The notes: generated by a model not told the origin, from the letters alone. A DNA stretch of 64,000 bases from Mycobacterium triplex (GCF_000689255.1 NZ_HG964446.1:124001-188000); one strand, 5' to 3'. Positions 1 to 10,413 are shown, numbered from the stretch's first letter. A program made the numbers and translations.

Positions 1-803
1 CCGAACGCATCATCGACACCGGCGGGCAGGGCGGCGTCCCGGTCGACTACCTCGACGGCGTGGTCTTCAGTTCCGACGAGAGCTACCTGTGCGTGGGCAA
101 ACGCACCACCACCCCGGGACCGGTCAGCGACTACACCGGCAAAAAGATCTACTACCAGTCGATGCAGCACGACGCCACCGGCGGCACCAAAGACGACCGG
201 CTGACGATGCACGACTACTTCTGGCGATGGGACACCGACTGGTTTTGGTGCTCACGCGCATTCGGCGTGCAGAACCCGCGACTGCGGCGCTGGTGGCCGC
301 GCCGCTACCGGCGCAGCAGCGTCTACTCCAAGCTGGTGGCCATGGACCGCCGCTTCGGGATCTCCGACCGGATCGAAGCCCGCAGTGGCAATCCGGCCCG
401 GGAGCGGGTGGTCCAGGACGTCGAGGTGCCGATCGGACGATCCTGCGAATTCCTGGAGTGGTTTCTCGACAACGTTCCGATCACGCCGATTTGGCTGTGC
501 CCGTTGCGACTCCGCGATCACGAGGGTTGGCCGCTGTATCCGATACCGGCGGACCACAGCTACGTCAACATCGGGTTCTGGTCCTCGGTGCCCGCCGGCG
601 ACGGCGTGGGGACCACCAACCGGGCGATCGAGGCGAAGGTCAGCGAGCTCGACGGGCACAAGTCGTTGTACTCCGACTCTTTTTACACACGTGAGGAATT
701 CGACCAGCTGTACGGCGGCGAGATTTACAAGACGGTCAAGAAATCCTACGATCCCGACTCTCGTCTGCTCGATCTCTATGCAAAGGCGGTGCAACGGCGA
801 TGA
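1..803 (+). CDS. FAD-binding oxidoreductase, C-terminal part (5' truncated by window)
   Basis: The reading frame is open from the first base, so the N-terminal FAD domain lies outside the window. The visible ~267 residues match the C-terminal substrate domain of DHCR24-like flavin oxidoreductases, as in M. tuberculosis Rv3719. Features are an aromatic-rich stretch (DWFWCSRAFG) and a closing YDPDSRLLDLYAKAV segment, like the RYDPdxrlldLY tail of this family. Its stop overlaps the next gene's ATG by 4 nt (ATGA), so the two are translationally coupled. Paired flavoprotein and CFA-type methyltransferase genes are known to make 10-methyl branched fatty acids in mycobacteria (BfaA/BfaB, also called TmsA/TmsB). 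A similar role here is inference. Confidence 0.85.
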   Translation, partial: ERIIDTGGQGGVPVDYLDGVVFSSDESYLCVGKRTTTPGPVSDYTGKKIYYQSMQHDATGGTKDDRLTMHDYFWRWDTDWFWCSRAFGVQNPRLRRWWPRRYRRSSVYSKLVAMDRRFGISDRIEARSGNPARERVVQDVEVPIGRSCEFLEWFLDNVPITPIWLCPLRLRDHEGWPLYPIPADHSYVNIGFWSSVPAGDGVGTTNRAIEAKVSELDGHKSLYSDSFYTREEFDQLYGGEIYKTVKKSYDPDSRLLDLYAKAVQRR

Positions 804-2110
804 CGACGACCAAAGAGCCCGACCACTCCACCAAGGGCAAGCTCAACATGGCCGAGGTGCTCGAGATCTTCACCGCAAGCGGCGGGCACCCGCTGAAGTT
901 CACCGCTTACGACGGCAGCACCGCCGGAAGCACGGACGCCACACTCGGCCTGGATCTGTGTTCGCCGCGAGGGGCGACCTACCTCGCGACCGCGCCCGGC
1001 GAACTGGGCATCGCCCGCGCGTACGTCTCGGGTGACCTGCAGCCACACGGCGTGCACCCCGCCGACCCCTACGAGCTGCTCAGGATGCTGGCCGACCGGG
1101 TGGATTTCAAACGGCCGTCGGCGTGGACCCTGGCTCAGGTGGTCCGCTCGATCGGAATCGAGCATTTGGTCCCGATCGCACCGCCGGCGCTGGAAACGCC
1201 GCCCCGCTGGCGCCGGTTCGCAGAAGGGTTGTTGCACAGCAAGTCCCGCGACGCGGGAGCGATCCACCACCACTACGACGTGTCCAACACGTTCTACGAA
1301 TGGGTGCTGGGACCGTCGATGACCTACACCTGCGCGGTGTATCCGGACGCCGACGCGACGCTGGAAGAGGCGCAAGACAACAAGTACCGGCTGATTTTCG
1401 AGAAGCTACGGCTGCAACCGGGTGACCGGCTGCTCGACGTGGGATGCGGCTGGGGCGGCATGGTGCGCTACGCCGCCCGCCACGGGGTGCGGGCAATCGG
1501 CGCCACCCTGTCTGCCGAACAGGCGAAGTGGGCGCAACAAGCGATCGAGGACCAAGGTCTGTCCGACCTTGCCGAGGTGCGCCACTCCGACTACCGCGAT
1601 GTGCTGGAGTCCGGCTTTGACGCCGTCTCGTCGATCGGGCTGACCGAGCACGTCGGGGTGAAGAACTACCGCGCCTACTTCGGTTTCCTGAAGTCGAAGT
1701 TGCGCACCGGCGGTCTGCTGCTCAATCACTGCATCACCCGCCACGACAACGAGCAGCACACGTTCGCCGGCGGCTTCACCGACCGATACGTCTTCCCCGA
1801 CGGGGAGTTGACCGGTTCCGGCCGCATCATGGTCGACATCCAGGACACGGGTTTCGAGGTGCTGCACACCGAGAACTTCCGCCACCACTACGCGATGACG
1901 TTGCGCGACTGGTGCCGCAACCTCGTCGAGCACTGGGACGATGCGGTTGAGGAAGTGGGTCTGCCCGTCGCCAAGGTGTGGGGCCTGTACATGGCCGCAT
2001 CACGAGTTGCGTTCGAGCAGAACAACCTTCAGCTCCATCACGTGCTGGCCGCCAATGTGGAGCGGCGCGGCGCCGACAGCTTGCCGCTGCGCCCTTGGTG
2101 GCGGCCTTAG
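800..2110 (+). CDS. Cyclopropane-fatty-acyl-phospholipid synthase family SAM methyltransferase
   Basis: A 436-residue protein of the Rv3720 type. The family transfers a methyl group from S-adenosylmethionine to the double bond of a phospholipid-bound unsaturated acyl chain, giving cyclopropane or 10-methylene products. An N-terminal substrate-binding region precedes the family block HHHYDVSNTFYEWVLGPSM (about 157-175) and the SAM glycine loop LLDVGCGWGG (about 211-220). The ATG lies in the stop of the flavoprotein gene, which supports a two-step methylation/reduction unit. It converges with dnaX only 2 bp away, leaving no room for a separate terminator. Confidence 0.92.
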   Translation: MTTTKEPDHSTKGKLNMAEVLEIFTASGGHPLKFTAYDGSTAGSTDATLGLDLCSPRGATYLATAPGELGIARAYVSGDLQPHGVHPADPYELLRMLADRVDFKRPSAWTLAQVVRSIGIEHLVPIAPPALETPPRWRRFAEGLLHSKSRDAGAIHHHYDVSNTFYEWVLGPSMTYTCAVYPDADATLEEAQDNKYRLIFEKLRLQPGDRLLDVGCGWGGMVRYAARHGVRAIGATLSAEQAKWAQQAIEDQGLSDLAEVRHSDYRDVLESGFDAVSSIGLTEHVGVKNYRAYFGFLKSKLRTGGLLLNHCITRHDNEQHTFAGGFTDRYVFPDGELTGSGRIMVDIQDTGFEVLHTENFRHHYAMTLRDWCRNLVEHWDDAVEEVGLPVAKVWGLYMAASRVAFEQNNLQLHHVLAANVERRGADSLPLRPWWRP

Positions 2111-2112
2111 GC

Positions 2113-4023
2113 TCAGCCGCCGTCGATCCGGCGCGCGCCCAGCTCGTTCTGCAGCAGTTCGAGGGCGGCCTCTTCGGGGTCGCGGCGTGGCGCCGACGGA
2201 TCGGTGCGGCCCGCTTCGGCGAGCATGTGCTCCTCTTCGTCCCGCTGAGCGGATTCCGCAGCGACAGCATCGGTTACTGCAGGCTCGTTCTCGGGGGGCG
2301 GCAAAGCCGCGCCCCGGCGAGTGGGAGGCGGGGTTGGTCCCTTGCGCGCGGGCGGCTCCGCGACCGAGGCCGCCGATCCACCCGCCTCGCAGCGCACCCG
2401 CCAGCTGACGCCCAGCAACTCGTTGAGCGCCCCGGCGATGACGTCGGCGTTGCGCTGCTCGGACAGCCGCTTGGCCAGCGGCGCCGACGCATGGCTGAGC
2501 ACCAGCGTGTCGCCGTCCAAGGCCCGGACGGTGGCATCCGCCAACATCACCTCGGTAGTGCGGCTGCGCTCGCGGACCTTGTCGCGCACCTCGCGCCATA
2601 TGGTCCGTATCGCGGCAACGTTGAGTTCGCCCGGGGCAGAAGCCGTTTCGGGATCCGGGGCCGAGGCGTGTTCCGGATTCGGTACCGGATCCGGTGGCGG
2701 CGCCGCGGCCGGCTCGGGGACCGCCTCGCGCTGCGGCTCGGCAGGCTCGGCGGTTCTACGCTGAAACGTGCGGGCGGCCGGCGCCTCGTCGGGCTCCGAC
2801 GGCTGGGCTTTCGGCGCCGCGGCCGGCGGCTTCGCGGGCGCCGGTGCGGTATCGCCGGCGGGGATGGACATGGCCAGCCGGGTCTCGATGCGCTCGATAC
2901 GTTGCAGCAGAGCCGATTCGGCGTCGCTGGCCGAGGGCAGCAGCAGGCGCGCACAGACCACTTCGAGCAGCAGCCGGGGTGCGGTCGCGCCGCGCATCTC
3001 GCCCAGGCCGGCCTGCACCACTTCGGCATAGCGGGTCAGCGTCGCCGCGCCGATTCGGGCGGCTTGATCGCGCATGCGGTCCAGCACGTCTTCCGGCCCG
3101 TCCACCACGCCACGGCTTATCGCATCCGGAACTGCTTGCAGCACAATGAGATCGCGGAATCGTTCCAGCAGGTCGGTGGCGAAACGCCGTGGGTCGTGAC
3201 CGGCATCGATCACCGATTCGACCGCCCCGAACAGTGCCGCGGCATCTCCGGCGCCCAGCGCGTCGACGGCGTCGTCGATCAACGCGACGTCGGTGGCGCC
3301 CAGCAGCCCCAACGCCCTCGGGTAGGTGACGTGGTTGTCGTCGGCCCCGGCCACCAACTGATCCAGCACCGACAACGTGTCGCGGGGCGAACCGCCGCCG
3401 GCGCGGATCACCAACGGGAACACCGCGTCGTCGACGATCACGCCTTCTTGTTCGCAGATCCGCCCGATCAGCGACCGCATCGTCCTGGGGGGCAGCAGCC
3501 GGAACGGGTAGTGATGGGTGCGCGACCGGATCGTCGGCAGCACCTTCTCGGGTTCGGTGGTGGCGAAGATGAAGATGAGGTGCTCGGGTGGTTCCTCGAC
3601 GATCTTGAGCAGCGCGTTGAACCCCGCCGTCGTCACCATGTGCGCCTCGTCGACGATGAACACCCGGTAGCGCGACTGCGCCGGGGCGTAGAAGGCGCGG
3701 TCGCGCAGCTCGCGAGTGTCGTCCACGCCGCCGTGGCTGGCGGCGTCGAGCTCCACCACGTCGATGCTGCCGGGCGCGTTGGGTGCCAGCGCCTGGCACG
3801 AGTCGCACACCCCGCACGGCGTGGCCGTCGGCCCCTGCACACAGTTCAGCGACCGGGCCAGGATGCGGGCGGACGAGGTCTTTCCGCAGCCACGCGGCCC
3901 GGAGAAGAGGTACGCATGGTTGATCCGGCCGGCTTCCAGGGCGACGGACAGCGGTTCGGTGACGTGCTGCTGCCCCACCACTTCGGCGAAGGTTGCCGGT
4001 CGATACTTGCGGTAGAGAGCCAC
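2113..4023 (-). CDS. dnaX: DNA polymerase III subunit gamma/tau
   Basis: A 636-residue clamp-loader ATPase that opens the sliding clamp and links the replicase. The Walker A motif GPRGCGKTSS lies at about 42-51. A zinc module with four cysteines (61, 70, 73, 76), Walker B VFIVDEAH (121-128) and sensor-1 ATTEP (154-158) follow. After residue 370 comes a Pro/Ala/Glu-rich linker and then a folded C-terminal tau-type domain ending near the stop, so the full-length tau form is encoded. The start is GTG at 4023. TAGCCT on the minus strand ends 8 nt before it with no Shine-Dalgarno, suggesting a leaderless or near-leaderless transcript. Confidence 0.97.
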   Translation of the reverse strand: MALYRKYRPATFAEVVGQQHVTEPLSVALEAGRINHAYLFSGPRGCGKTSSARILARSLNCVQGPTATPCGVCDSCQALAPNAPGSIDVVELDAASHGGVDDTRELRDRAFYAPAQSRYRVFIVDEAHMVTTAGFNALLKIVEEPPEHLIFIFATTEPEKVLPTIRSRTHHYPFRLLPPRTMRSLIGRICEQEGVIVDDAVFPLVIRAGGGSPRDTLSVLDQLVAGADDNHVTYPRALGLLGATDVALIDDAVDALGAGDAAALFGAVESVIDAGHDPRRFATDLLERFRDLIVLQAVPDAISRGVVDGPEDVLDRMRDQAARIGAATLTRYAEVVQAGLGEMRGATAPRLLLEVVCARLLLPSASDAESALLQRIERIETRLAMSIPAGDTAPAPAKPPAAAPKAQPSEPDEAPAARTFQRRTAEPAEPQREAVPEPAAAPPPDPVPNPEHASAPDPETASAPGELNVAAIRTIWREVRDKVRERSRTTEVMLADATVRALDGDTLVLSHASAPLAKRLSEQRNADVIAGALNELLGVSWRVRCEAGGSAASVAEPPARKGPTPPPTRRGAALPPPENEPAVTDAVAAESAQRDEEEHMLAEAGRTDPSAPRRDPEEAALELLQNELGARRIDGG

Positions 4024-4031
4024 GGTCGCCC

Positions 4032-4037
4032 AGGCTA
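4032..4037 (-). promoter_or_regulatory. Probable -10 element of dnaX
   Basis: TAGCCT (minus strand) fits the mycobacterial TANNNT -10 consensus. It ends 8 nt upstream of the dnaX GTG. No purine-rich ribosome site lies between, so transcription probably starts at or next to the start codon. Confidence 0.5.
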
Positions 4038-4093
4038 CCGGCGATCGGCGACTAGAGCCCGACCGCCCGTCAAGGGTGCATCCACGGCGGCCG

Positions 4094-4193
4094 GTGTGCG
4101 TCAGCGGCGTCGAGTGTGCGTCAGCGGCGTCGAGTGTGCGTCAGCGGCGTCGAGTGTGCGTCAGCGGCGTCGAGTGTGCGTCAGCGGCGGCGA
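4094..4193. repeat. Five-copy 20-bp tandem repeat
   Basis: Five head-to-tail copies of GTGTGCGTCAGCGGCGTCGA start at 4094, 4114, 4134, 4154 and 4174. The first four are identical and the last has one change (T to G at its 17th base). The array fills the spacer between the aspC stop and the dnaX promoter. The same unit, slightly diverged, recurs at 49748-49807. There are no spacers, so it is not a CRISPR. Copy number is likely to vary between strains. Confidence 0.95.
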
Positions 4194-4226
4194 CACGCCG
4201 CGCGAGCCCGCCCTCCGCGTACACCG

Positions 4227-4266
4227 AACGCCGGAAAGGCACACCCAACGCCGGGAAGCACGCCCA
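4227..4266. repeat. Two-copy degenerate 20-bp repeat
   Basis: AACGCCGGAAAGGCACACCC is followed directly by a diverged second copy (AACGCCGGGAAGCACGCCCA). The period is 20 bp, as in the array at 4094-4193, and on the minus strand both carry a GTGTGC or CGTGC core. The whole aspC-dnaX spacer therefore looks built from 20-bp units. Confidence 0.7.
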
Positions 4267-4271
4267 GCGCG

Positions 4272-5746
<1,475 letters not shown>

Positions 5747-5825
5747 GGCGAGTGTAATACCTGCCGCGGGCCGGCCGAGGACGCCGACCGACATTCCACG
5801 TTGACCCAGCCGCTACCATTGCCAC

Positions 5826-5911
5826 GGAGGATTCGCCTAGTGGCCTATGGCGCTCGCCTGGAACGCGGGTTGGGTTAACAGCCCTCGCGGGTTCAAATCC
5901 CGCATCCTCCG
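5826..5911 (+). tRNA. tRNA-Ser (GGA)
   Basis: A class II tRNA with acceptor arms GGAGGAT/ATCCTCC, discriminator G, anticodon loop CTGGAAC (anticodon GGA) on stem CTCGC/GCGGG, a long variable arm (TTGGGTTAACAGCCC) and T-loop GTTCAAATC. CCA is not encoded (the next bases are CAA). It reads UCC/UCU serine codons. Confidence 0.96.
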
Positions 5912-6012
5912 CAAATCGGGTTCACTCGGTTGACAGACGCGGCCAAGCGGTTGTTTGGAATCGGTTTGGCTGCCTTTAGGCTGGCGTGGGCTCATCAATA
6001 TGAGGGAGGCGT

Positions 6013-6828
6013 ATGGGGCGCAAGGTCGCCATACCGTGGCACTTGGTGTTTTCGATCGGTGCCGGCGTCCTCTATTTCCTCTGCGTGTTGCCCCGCTGGT
6101 CCGAGTTGATGGGCGACACTTCGCGCGGCTTGGGAATGGCGGGCCGGATCGGCGCGGGCGCGCTGATCGCCCTGGCCGCGCTGCCCGTGGTGTTCACCCA
6201 CCTGCGGACCCGCAAGCCGGAGCTGGGCACGCCGCAGCTGGCGCTGACGATCAGGGTCTGGTCGATCGTGTGCCACGTGCTGGCCGGGGTGCTGATCATC
6301 GGTACCGCGATCAGTGAGATCTGGCTCAGCCTGGACGCTGCCGGACAGTATCTGTTCGGGATTTACGGCGCCGCCGCCGCGATCGGCCTGCTCGGCATGT
6401 TCGCGTTCTACCTGTCGTTTGTCGCCGAGCTGCCGCCGCCTCCGCCGAAGCCCATCAAGGCGAAGAAGCCCAAGAAGAGTCGTCTGCGCCGCAAGAAGGC
6501 GGACGAGGCGGAAGCCACTAACACTGACGACGCGGAGGACACCGAGGCCGCCGTCGATGAAGAAGCCGAGACCGTCCTCGCGGAAGAAGCCGGCGACGAG
6601 GCGGAAGAAGCCGAAGCCGAAACCGAGGCAGCAGAACCCGTCGAGCCCGCCGCCGAAGCTGTCGACGCCGTCGCAGCGGAGAAGCCGGAGCCCTCGACCG
6701 AGGAGCCGAGCGACGACGACGAGACCGAAGAACCCCGCAGCGGTCTGCGCAACCGCCGCCCCGAGGGCAAGGGCTCGCATCGCATGCGGCGCAGGCGCAC
6801 CCGCGGCGGCGTCGCGCTCGACGAGTGA
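6013..6828 (+). CDS. Conserved four-TM membrane protein with acidic tail (Rv3723-like)
   Basis: A 271-residue protein with hydrophobic segments near 10-27, 43-63, 82-104 and 114-138. A PPPPPKP hinge follows, then a basic patch (150-163), a ~80-residue Glu/Ala-rich acidic region and a strongly basic end (HRMRRRRTRGG). The tail is probably cytoplasmic and disordered. GAGGGAGG lies 4 nt before the ATG, and TAGGCT about 30 nt upstream may be the -10. Function is unknown. Position after tRNA-Ser matches Rv3723. The charged tail is low-complexity and likely length-variable. Confidence 0.85.
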   Translation: MGRKVAIPWHLVFSIGAGVLYFLCVLPRWSELMGDTSRGLGMAGRIGAGALIALAALPVVFTHLRTRKPELGTPQLALTIRVWSIVCHVLAGVLIIGTAISEIWLSLDAAGQYLFGIYGAAAAIGLLGMFAFYLSFVAELPPPPPKPIKAKKPKKSRLRRKKADEAEATNTDDAEDTEAAVDEEAETVLAEEAGDEAEEAEAETEAAEPVEPAAEAVDAVAAEKPEPSTEEPSDDDETEEPRSGLRNRRPEGKGSHRMRRRRTRGGVALDE

Positions 6829-7596
6829 TCAGTCGCGGCGCTTGAGGCTTTCCACGTAGGCGGCGAGGCGCTGCTGCGTCGCGTCGGAACCCCACAGCCG
6901 GCGGACGTCGGCATCGGTGGCGCCACCCTGGCGGATCCGGGCTACGGCCGGGGCACGCAGCTGAGCCTTCGTGTCGCGATAGGCCTCGACCGGGAGCTCA
7001 CCCAGCTCCGCGGCCTCGGCGACAGCCGCCTCGATCAGATCATCGGCGACGACGCGGTGCGCAAGACCGCGGGTGATGGCATCGGCCCCCTTGTAGGTGC
7101 GGGCGCCGAGCAACACCTCCTCGGCGCGCTCCCCGCAGGCGTAACGCATCACTTCCAGCGCGGCGACCGGGAAAGAGACGCCGACGCGGACCTCGGCCGC
7201 GCCGATCCCCGCCTCGGGGCCGATCAGGCGACGATCGCAGGCACACGCCAGCACACACCCGCCGGCGATCGCGGCACCGTTGATGGCCGCCACCGTCGGC
7301 CACGGAAAGCCGAACAACGCGTCGAATGTGTCGGACAGCGCCGGAACCAGCCGATCGGTGTAAGCGCTGCCGCCCTCGACCACCCGGTTCAGGTCGACCC
7401 CGGCGGAAAACACCCGGCCCGCACCGGTGATGACCAGCGGGCCGTTGCCCGACTCCTGCAGTTCACGAAAGGTTCGGGTCAGCTCCTCGAGCACTTCCAC
7501 ATCGAGGGCGTTGACGCGCCCCGACGACAGCGTCAACACCCGCACCGAAGCTGTCCCCTTTTTCAAAGCCTGAATCTCGATCACAAGGACACTCAA
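6829..7596 (-). CDS. Enoyl-CoA hydratase/isomerase family protein
   Basis: A ~255-residue crotonase-fold protein. The two oxyanion-hole blocks are visible: GRVFSAGVDLNRV (about 59-71) and NGAAIAGGCVLACACD (about 104-119). The usual catalytic Glu pair is not obvious, so hydratase, isomerase or another crotonase reaction cannot be told apart. The longest frame begins with TTG. GTG at 7584 or at 7545 (AGGGG about 10 nt upstream) is an equally good start. It converges with the membrane protein with no gap and marks the start of the accessory stretch. Confidence 0.85.
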   Translation of the reverse strand: MSVLVIEIQALKKGTASVRVLTLSSGRVNALDVEVLEELTRTFRELQESGNGPLVITGAGRVFSAGVDLNRVVEGGSAYTDRLVPALSDTFDALFGFPWPTVAAINGAAIAGGCVLACACDRRLIGPEAGIGAAEVRVGVSFPVAALEVMRYACGERAEEVLLGARTYKGADAITRGLAHRVVADDLIEAAVAEAAELGELPVEAYRDTKAQLRAPAVARIRQGGATDADVRRLWGSDATQQRLAAYVESLKRRD

Positions 7597-7612
7597 GCAT
7601 TCGCCGGCCGCG

Positions 7613-7999
7613 CTACTGCTGGTGGGTCAGTCTGGCCAGGATTACCGGAATGTCGGTGTTCTCGTCGGTGTGATAGCTCGCGCACACGCGGTGGTAGCCG
7701 TCGGCGATTTGCAACGGAACACCTGTCACGATGTCGCCGCGGATCAACAGGATCGGCGACAGCGCAACGCCTTTCTCAATCTTGGTGAGATCCGCGGCGA
7801 CGTGCGGGTTATCAACAGGTAACAGGCTCAGCTGCGCGGCCCGCAGGATGTCCTTGGCCTTCTTGTGCGTCACGGCCCCGGCCTGCAGCCGCTTCGCAAG
7901 CTTCTTGACCGTGGGCGGATCGGCGAGCAGGTCCAGGTAGTCGGCTGCCGCCGGAAAGTCATGTGCCTCAGGCGTTTCCAGCCACCTCACGCTGGCCAT
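7613..7999 (-). CDS. ParB/sulfiredoxin-fold-like small protein
   Basis: A 128-residue protein. Its second half, PILLIRGDIVTGVPLQIADGYHRVCASY, resembles the ParB N-terminal or sulfiredoxin-like fold, where (D)GxHR binds nucleotide phosphates. The first half is helical (PPTVKKLAKRLQAG, KAKDILRAAQL). There is no HTH or partition context, so this is not a chromosome-partition gene. GAAGGAGAG precedes the ATG. It may share a transcript with the crotonase gene 17 nt downstream. Function is unknown and the fold assignment is inference from a short motif. Confidence 0.7.
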   Translation of the reverse strand: MASVRWLETPEAHDFPAAADYLDLLADPPTVKKLAKRLQAGAVTHKKAKDILRAAQLSLLPVDNPHVAADLTKIEKGVALSPILLIRGDIVTGVPLQIADGYHRVCASYHTDENTDIPVILARLTHQQ

Positions 8000-8137
8000 C
8001 GGATCTCTCCTTCGTCAGGTCCCCGCCGACGGAGCCTACCGGCTGCAACCAAATATTGGGATCGGTAGCGACTGCGGCGTTCTGTACTTGCACCCATGAC
8101 GACGCCAACGGGGCGGCGCATGAAGGAAGGAACAGCA

Positions 8138-8620
8138 GTGAAACGTCTTCTCGTGGGCGCGGTCGGAACCCTCGGTGTGGCAGCGGCCGTGGTGGGCTGC
8201 TCGAGCGGCGGCCACACCGCCAGCCCGGCATCGAGCAGCGCCCCCAGCGTCGCCTCCGGGAGCGGTGCACAGGTCAAGGTCGGTGGCGCCGACCTTGCGG
8301 GCGTGAACCCGGCGTCGGTGACCTGTGTCAAGCAGGGCGGCAAGATCAACATCGGTAGCGGTTCCACCGGCGGTGCCCAGCAGGCGCTGGCCGTCGTGAT
8401 GACCGACGAGGCGACCCCGAAGGTCGAGTCGTTGGCCCTGGTGGTCGACGGCAACGCGTTGTCGGTCGCCGACAACATGGGCGCCAAGGTCGGGTCGGCC
8501 AACGTGGCGGTGGACGGCAAGACCTACACCATCACCGGTCAGGCGCAGGGCGCCGACCTGAAAAACCCGATGGCCGGGATGATCACCAAGGACTTCAGCA
8601 TCAAGGTGACGTGCGGTTAA
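8138..8620 (+). CDS. LpqH-family (19 kDa antigen-like) lipoprotein
   Basis: A 160-residue exported lipoprotein, the usual LpqH length. The signal is VKRLLVGAVGTLGVAAAVVG with lipobox VVGC (acylated C21). A Ser/Ala/Gly linker follows, then a beta-rich domain with two cysteines (C63 and C159) positioned to form the family disulfide. I chose GTG 8138 because GAAGGAAGG lies just upstream and the signal peptide starts there, rather than the in-frame ATG at 8096. LpqH proteins are cell-envelope lipoproteins that signal through TLR2. Confidence 0.9.
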   Translation: MKRLLVGAVGTLGVAAAVVGCSSGGHTASPASSSAPSVASGSGAQVKVGGADLAGVNPASVTCVKQGGKINIGSGSTGGAQQALAVVMTDEATPKVESLALVVDGNALSVADNMGAKVGSANVAVDGKTYTITGQAQGADLKNPMAGMITKDFSIKVTCG

Positions 8621-8685
8621 TCGGTTTCACTCCGGGCGGCGGACGTGCCTCACTCACGCGTCCGCCGCACCGGGCTGTCCGGACT

Positions 8686-8691
8686 TATGAT
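8686..8691 (+). promoter_or_regulatory. -10 element for leaderless TPR gene
   Basis: TATGAT (TANNNT) is followed by exactly 6 nt and then GTG 8698, with no Shine-Dalgarno. This is the arrangement of mycobacterial leaderless promoters and fixes the start of the TPR gene. Confidence 0.7.
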
Positions 8692-8697
8692 GCAGCC

Positions 8698-10413
8698 GTG
8701 TCGATCTCCGGCGAATTAGAGCGTGCCCGCCGCCTGGCACTGGTCGCCGACGAGACCGGCGCCCGGGACCTGCTGCTGTCACTGGTCCCGGCGATCGAGG
8801 CCGAAGACCGCGACGAGGACATCCTGGAAGTCTTCGCGCAGCTGGGCGAGATCTACCTGGCACGCGGCGCGAATGACGGCGTGCACGAGTGTATCCGGCG
8901 CATCCGCGACTGCCTGGAGATCTACTCCGGCATCATGGCCGGAACCAGACTGGAAACGACGACGATGCCGGCGCCCGACGTGGCGCGCATGATTCGTCGC
9001 TATTCCCGACGAGCGCAGCTGCTGCGGACCGGCGTGGCCGCCGCGCAGGGCGATCACGAGGGCGCCGCGTCGGCGCTGGCCGAGTTGAGCCAGGCCGACA
9101 GCGCGTTTCCCGAGCTGGCCGAGGAGCATGCCCGCCTGATCATTCACGCGCGGCTGCTGTGCGCGGCCGCACTGTGCGACGACGACCTGCATGTACGGTC
9201 GGTTCCGTTGTGGGAGCAAGTGCTCGGCGCAATCGACCGGTTGGGCGACGACGAATTCGACGACCAACTACGGGTGGCCGCGGGCACCGCCTACGGCAGA
9301 TTCTGCGTCGAGACCGGGCGGCTCACCGAAGCCGAGCCCTGGCTGCGTCGCGCCGGGGCCAGGGCAAAGGCGCGAGGATGGGAATTAGCCGAGGCCCGCA
9401 CACAATTGGAGCGCGCGGCGGCGCGCTGGCTGGTCAGTGACCACGCGACGACCGAGCAGCTGGTCTTGCAGGCCTACCCCGTCATCGCACGATACGAGCG
9501 GGCACACGACGTCGCCCGGTGCTGGCTGTACATGGGACTCACCCGGCTGGCGGTCGGTGAACTGAAAGCCGCCGACGAGTGCTGGGAGCATGCCGAGCGG
9601 TACTGGCGCGAGCTGGGAAAGCCGTTACATTTGCACCGAATCTTGTTGCAGCGCAGCTGGATAGCAATCTTCTGGAGCCGGTTCGCCGATGCGGTCGAGC
9701 TGATCGCCCAGGCCCGGGAACTGCTCGACTCCTCGCCACGCAGCAGCTGGCTGCAGTACGCCCAACTCGACAGCCACCTCGGCACGGTGTGGCGCGCGGA
9801 TGCGTTGGCGGACCTCGGATTCGACAGCTCCGGCGATCCCGATGAAACGCTGGAGGAAACCGAGGCCCGGCAGGCCGAGGGACTCGGCATCCTGAAGGGC
9901 GAGGCCGGCACTGAAGAATACTTCCGCGCCATGACCAAACTCGAACAGGCCGCGGAGCTCAAGGTCCCGGCCGCCCTCGCGGTCGACTCGGTGCGTTTCT
10001 CGATCGCCGACGCCGACGCGAGAGCTCGCTGGGCGACCAGCATCTCGGCGCCCATCCTGGCCGGCGCCTTCGCCGTCGCGTACGAGTGGGAGAACACCCA
10101 ACTGATCAGTGAACTAGTCGAATACCACAGCGCGCGCGGCACTTTCGACACCGACCCGCAGCGACCGGCGATCGGCGAGTGGGCATCGACGGCCACCGCC
10201 ACGGTGCTCGTCGACACCGAGCTCGAGCCGGCGCTCGCCGCGGCCGGCCCGCCGGCGGGTGGCGGCCGTTCGCTCACCCGGCTGGGGCCGTTGCCGCCGT
10301 TGCAGATGCAGCCCGACAGCCCGCCGATCATGAGTCACTATCGCGCACTGGCGCTGCAGCGCTACGGCCGCGATGTCACCTCCGCCGAGCCCGCCTGGTC
10401 GACCTGGCCATGA
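8698..10413 (+). CDS. TPR-like helical protein, partner of CHAT peptidase
   Basis: A 571-residue all-helical protein with TPR-type spacing, for example AGTAYGRFCVETGRLTEAEP, YMGLTRLAVGELKAADECW and YWRELGKPLHLHRILLQRSW. A helical block near 450-490 (DARARWATSI, AFAVAYEWENTQLISELVEY) resembles the connector between TPRs and the peptidase in single-chain TPR-CHAT proteins. The C-terminus is low in structure. The stop overlaps the CHAT start by 4 nt, so one TPR-CHAT protein appears split in two coupled genes. TPR regions in this family sense or bind the trigger and gate the protease. No signal peptide, so probably cytosolic. The ligand is unknown. Confidence 0.8.
   Translation: MSISGELERARRLALVADETGARDLLLSLVPAIEAEDRDEDILEVFAQLGEIYLARGANDGVHECIRRIRDCLEIYSGIMAGTRLETTTMPAPDVARMIRRYSRRAQLLRTGVAAAQGDHEGAASALAELSQADSAFPELAEEHARLIIHARLLCAAALCDDDLHVRSVPLWEQVLGAIDRLGDDEFDDQLRVAAGTAYGRFCVETGRLTEAEPWLRRAGARAKARGWELAEARTQLERAAARWLVSDHATTEQLVLQAYPVIARYERAHDVARCWLYMGLTRLAVGELKAADECWEHAERYWRELGKPLHLHRILLQRSWIAIFWSRFADAVELIAQARELLDSSPRSSWLQYAQLDSHLGTVWRADALADLGFDSSGDPDETLEETEARQAEGLGILKGEAGTEEYFRAMTKLEQAAELKVPAALAVDSVRFSIADADARARWATSISAPILAGAFAVAYEWENTQLISELVEYHSARGTFDTDPQRPAIGEWASTATATVLVDTELEPALAAAGPPAGGGRSLTRLGPLPPLQMQPDSPPIMSHYRALALQRYGRDVTSAEPAWSTWP

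Noticed and set aside
4094..4193. Possible CRISPR array
   Set aside because: The 20-bp units are directly adjacent with no variable spacers and no cas genes are in the window.
6550..6745. Acidic repeat-like region of the membrane protein as a separate repeat
   Set aside because: It is Glu/Ala codon low complexity within one reading frame with no fixed period.
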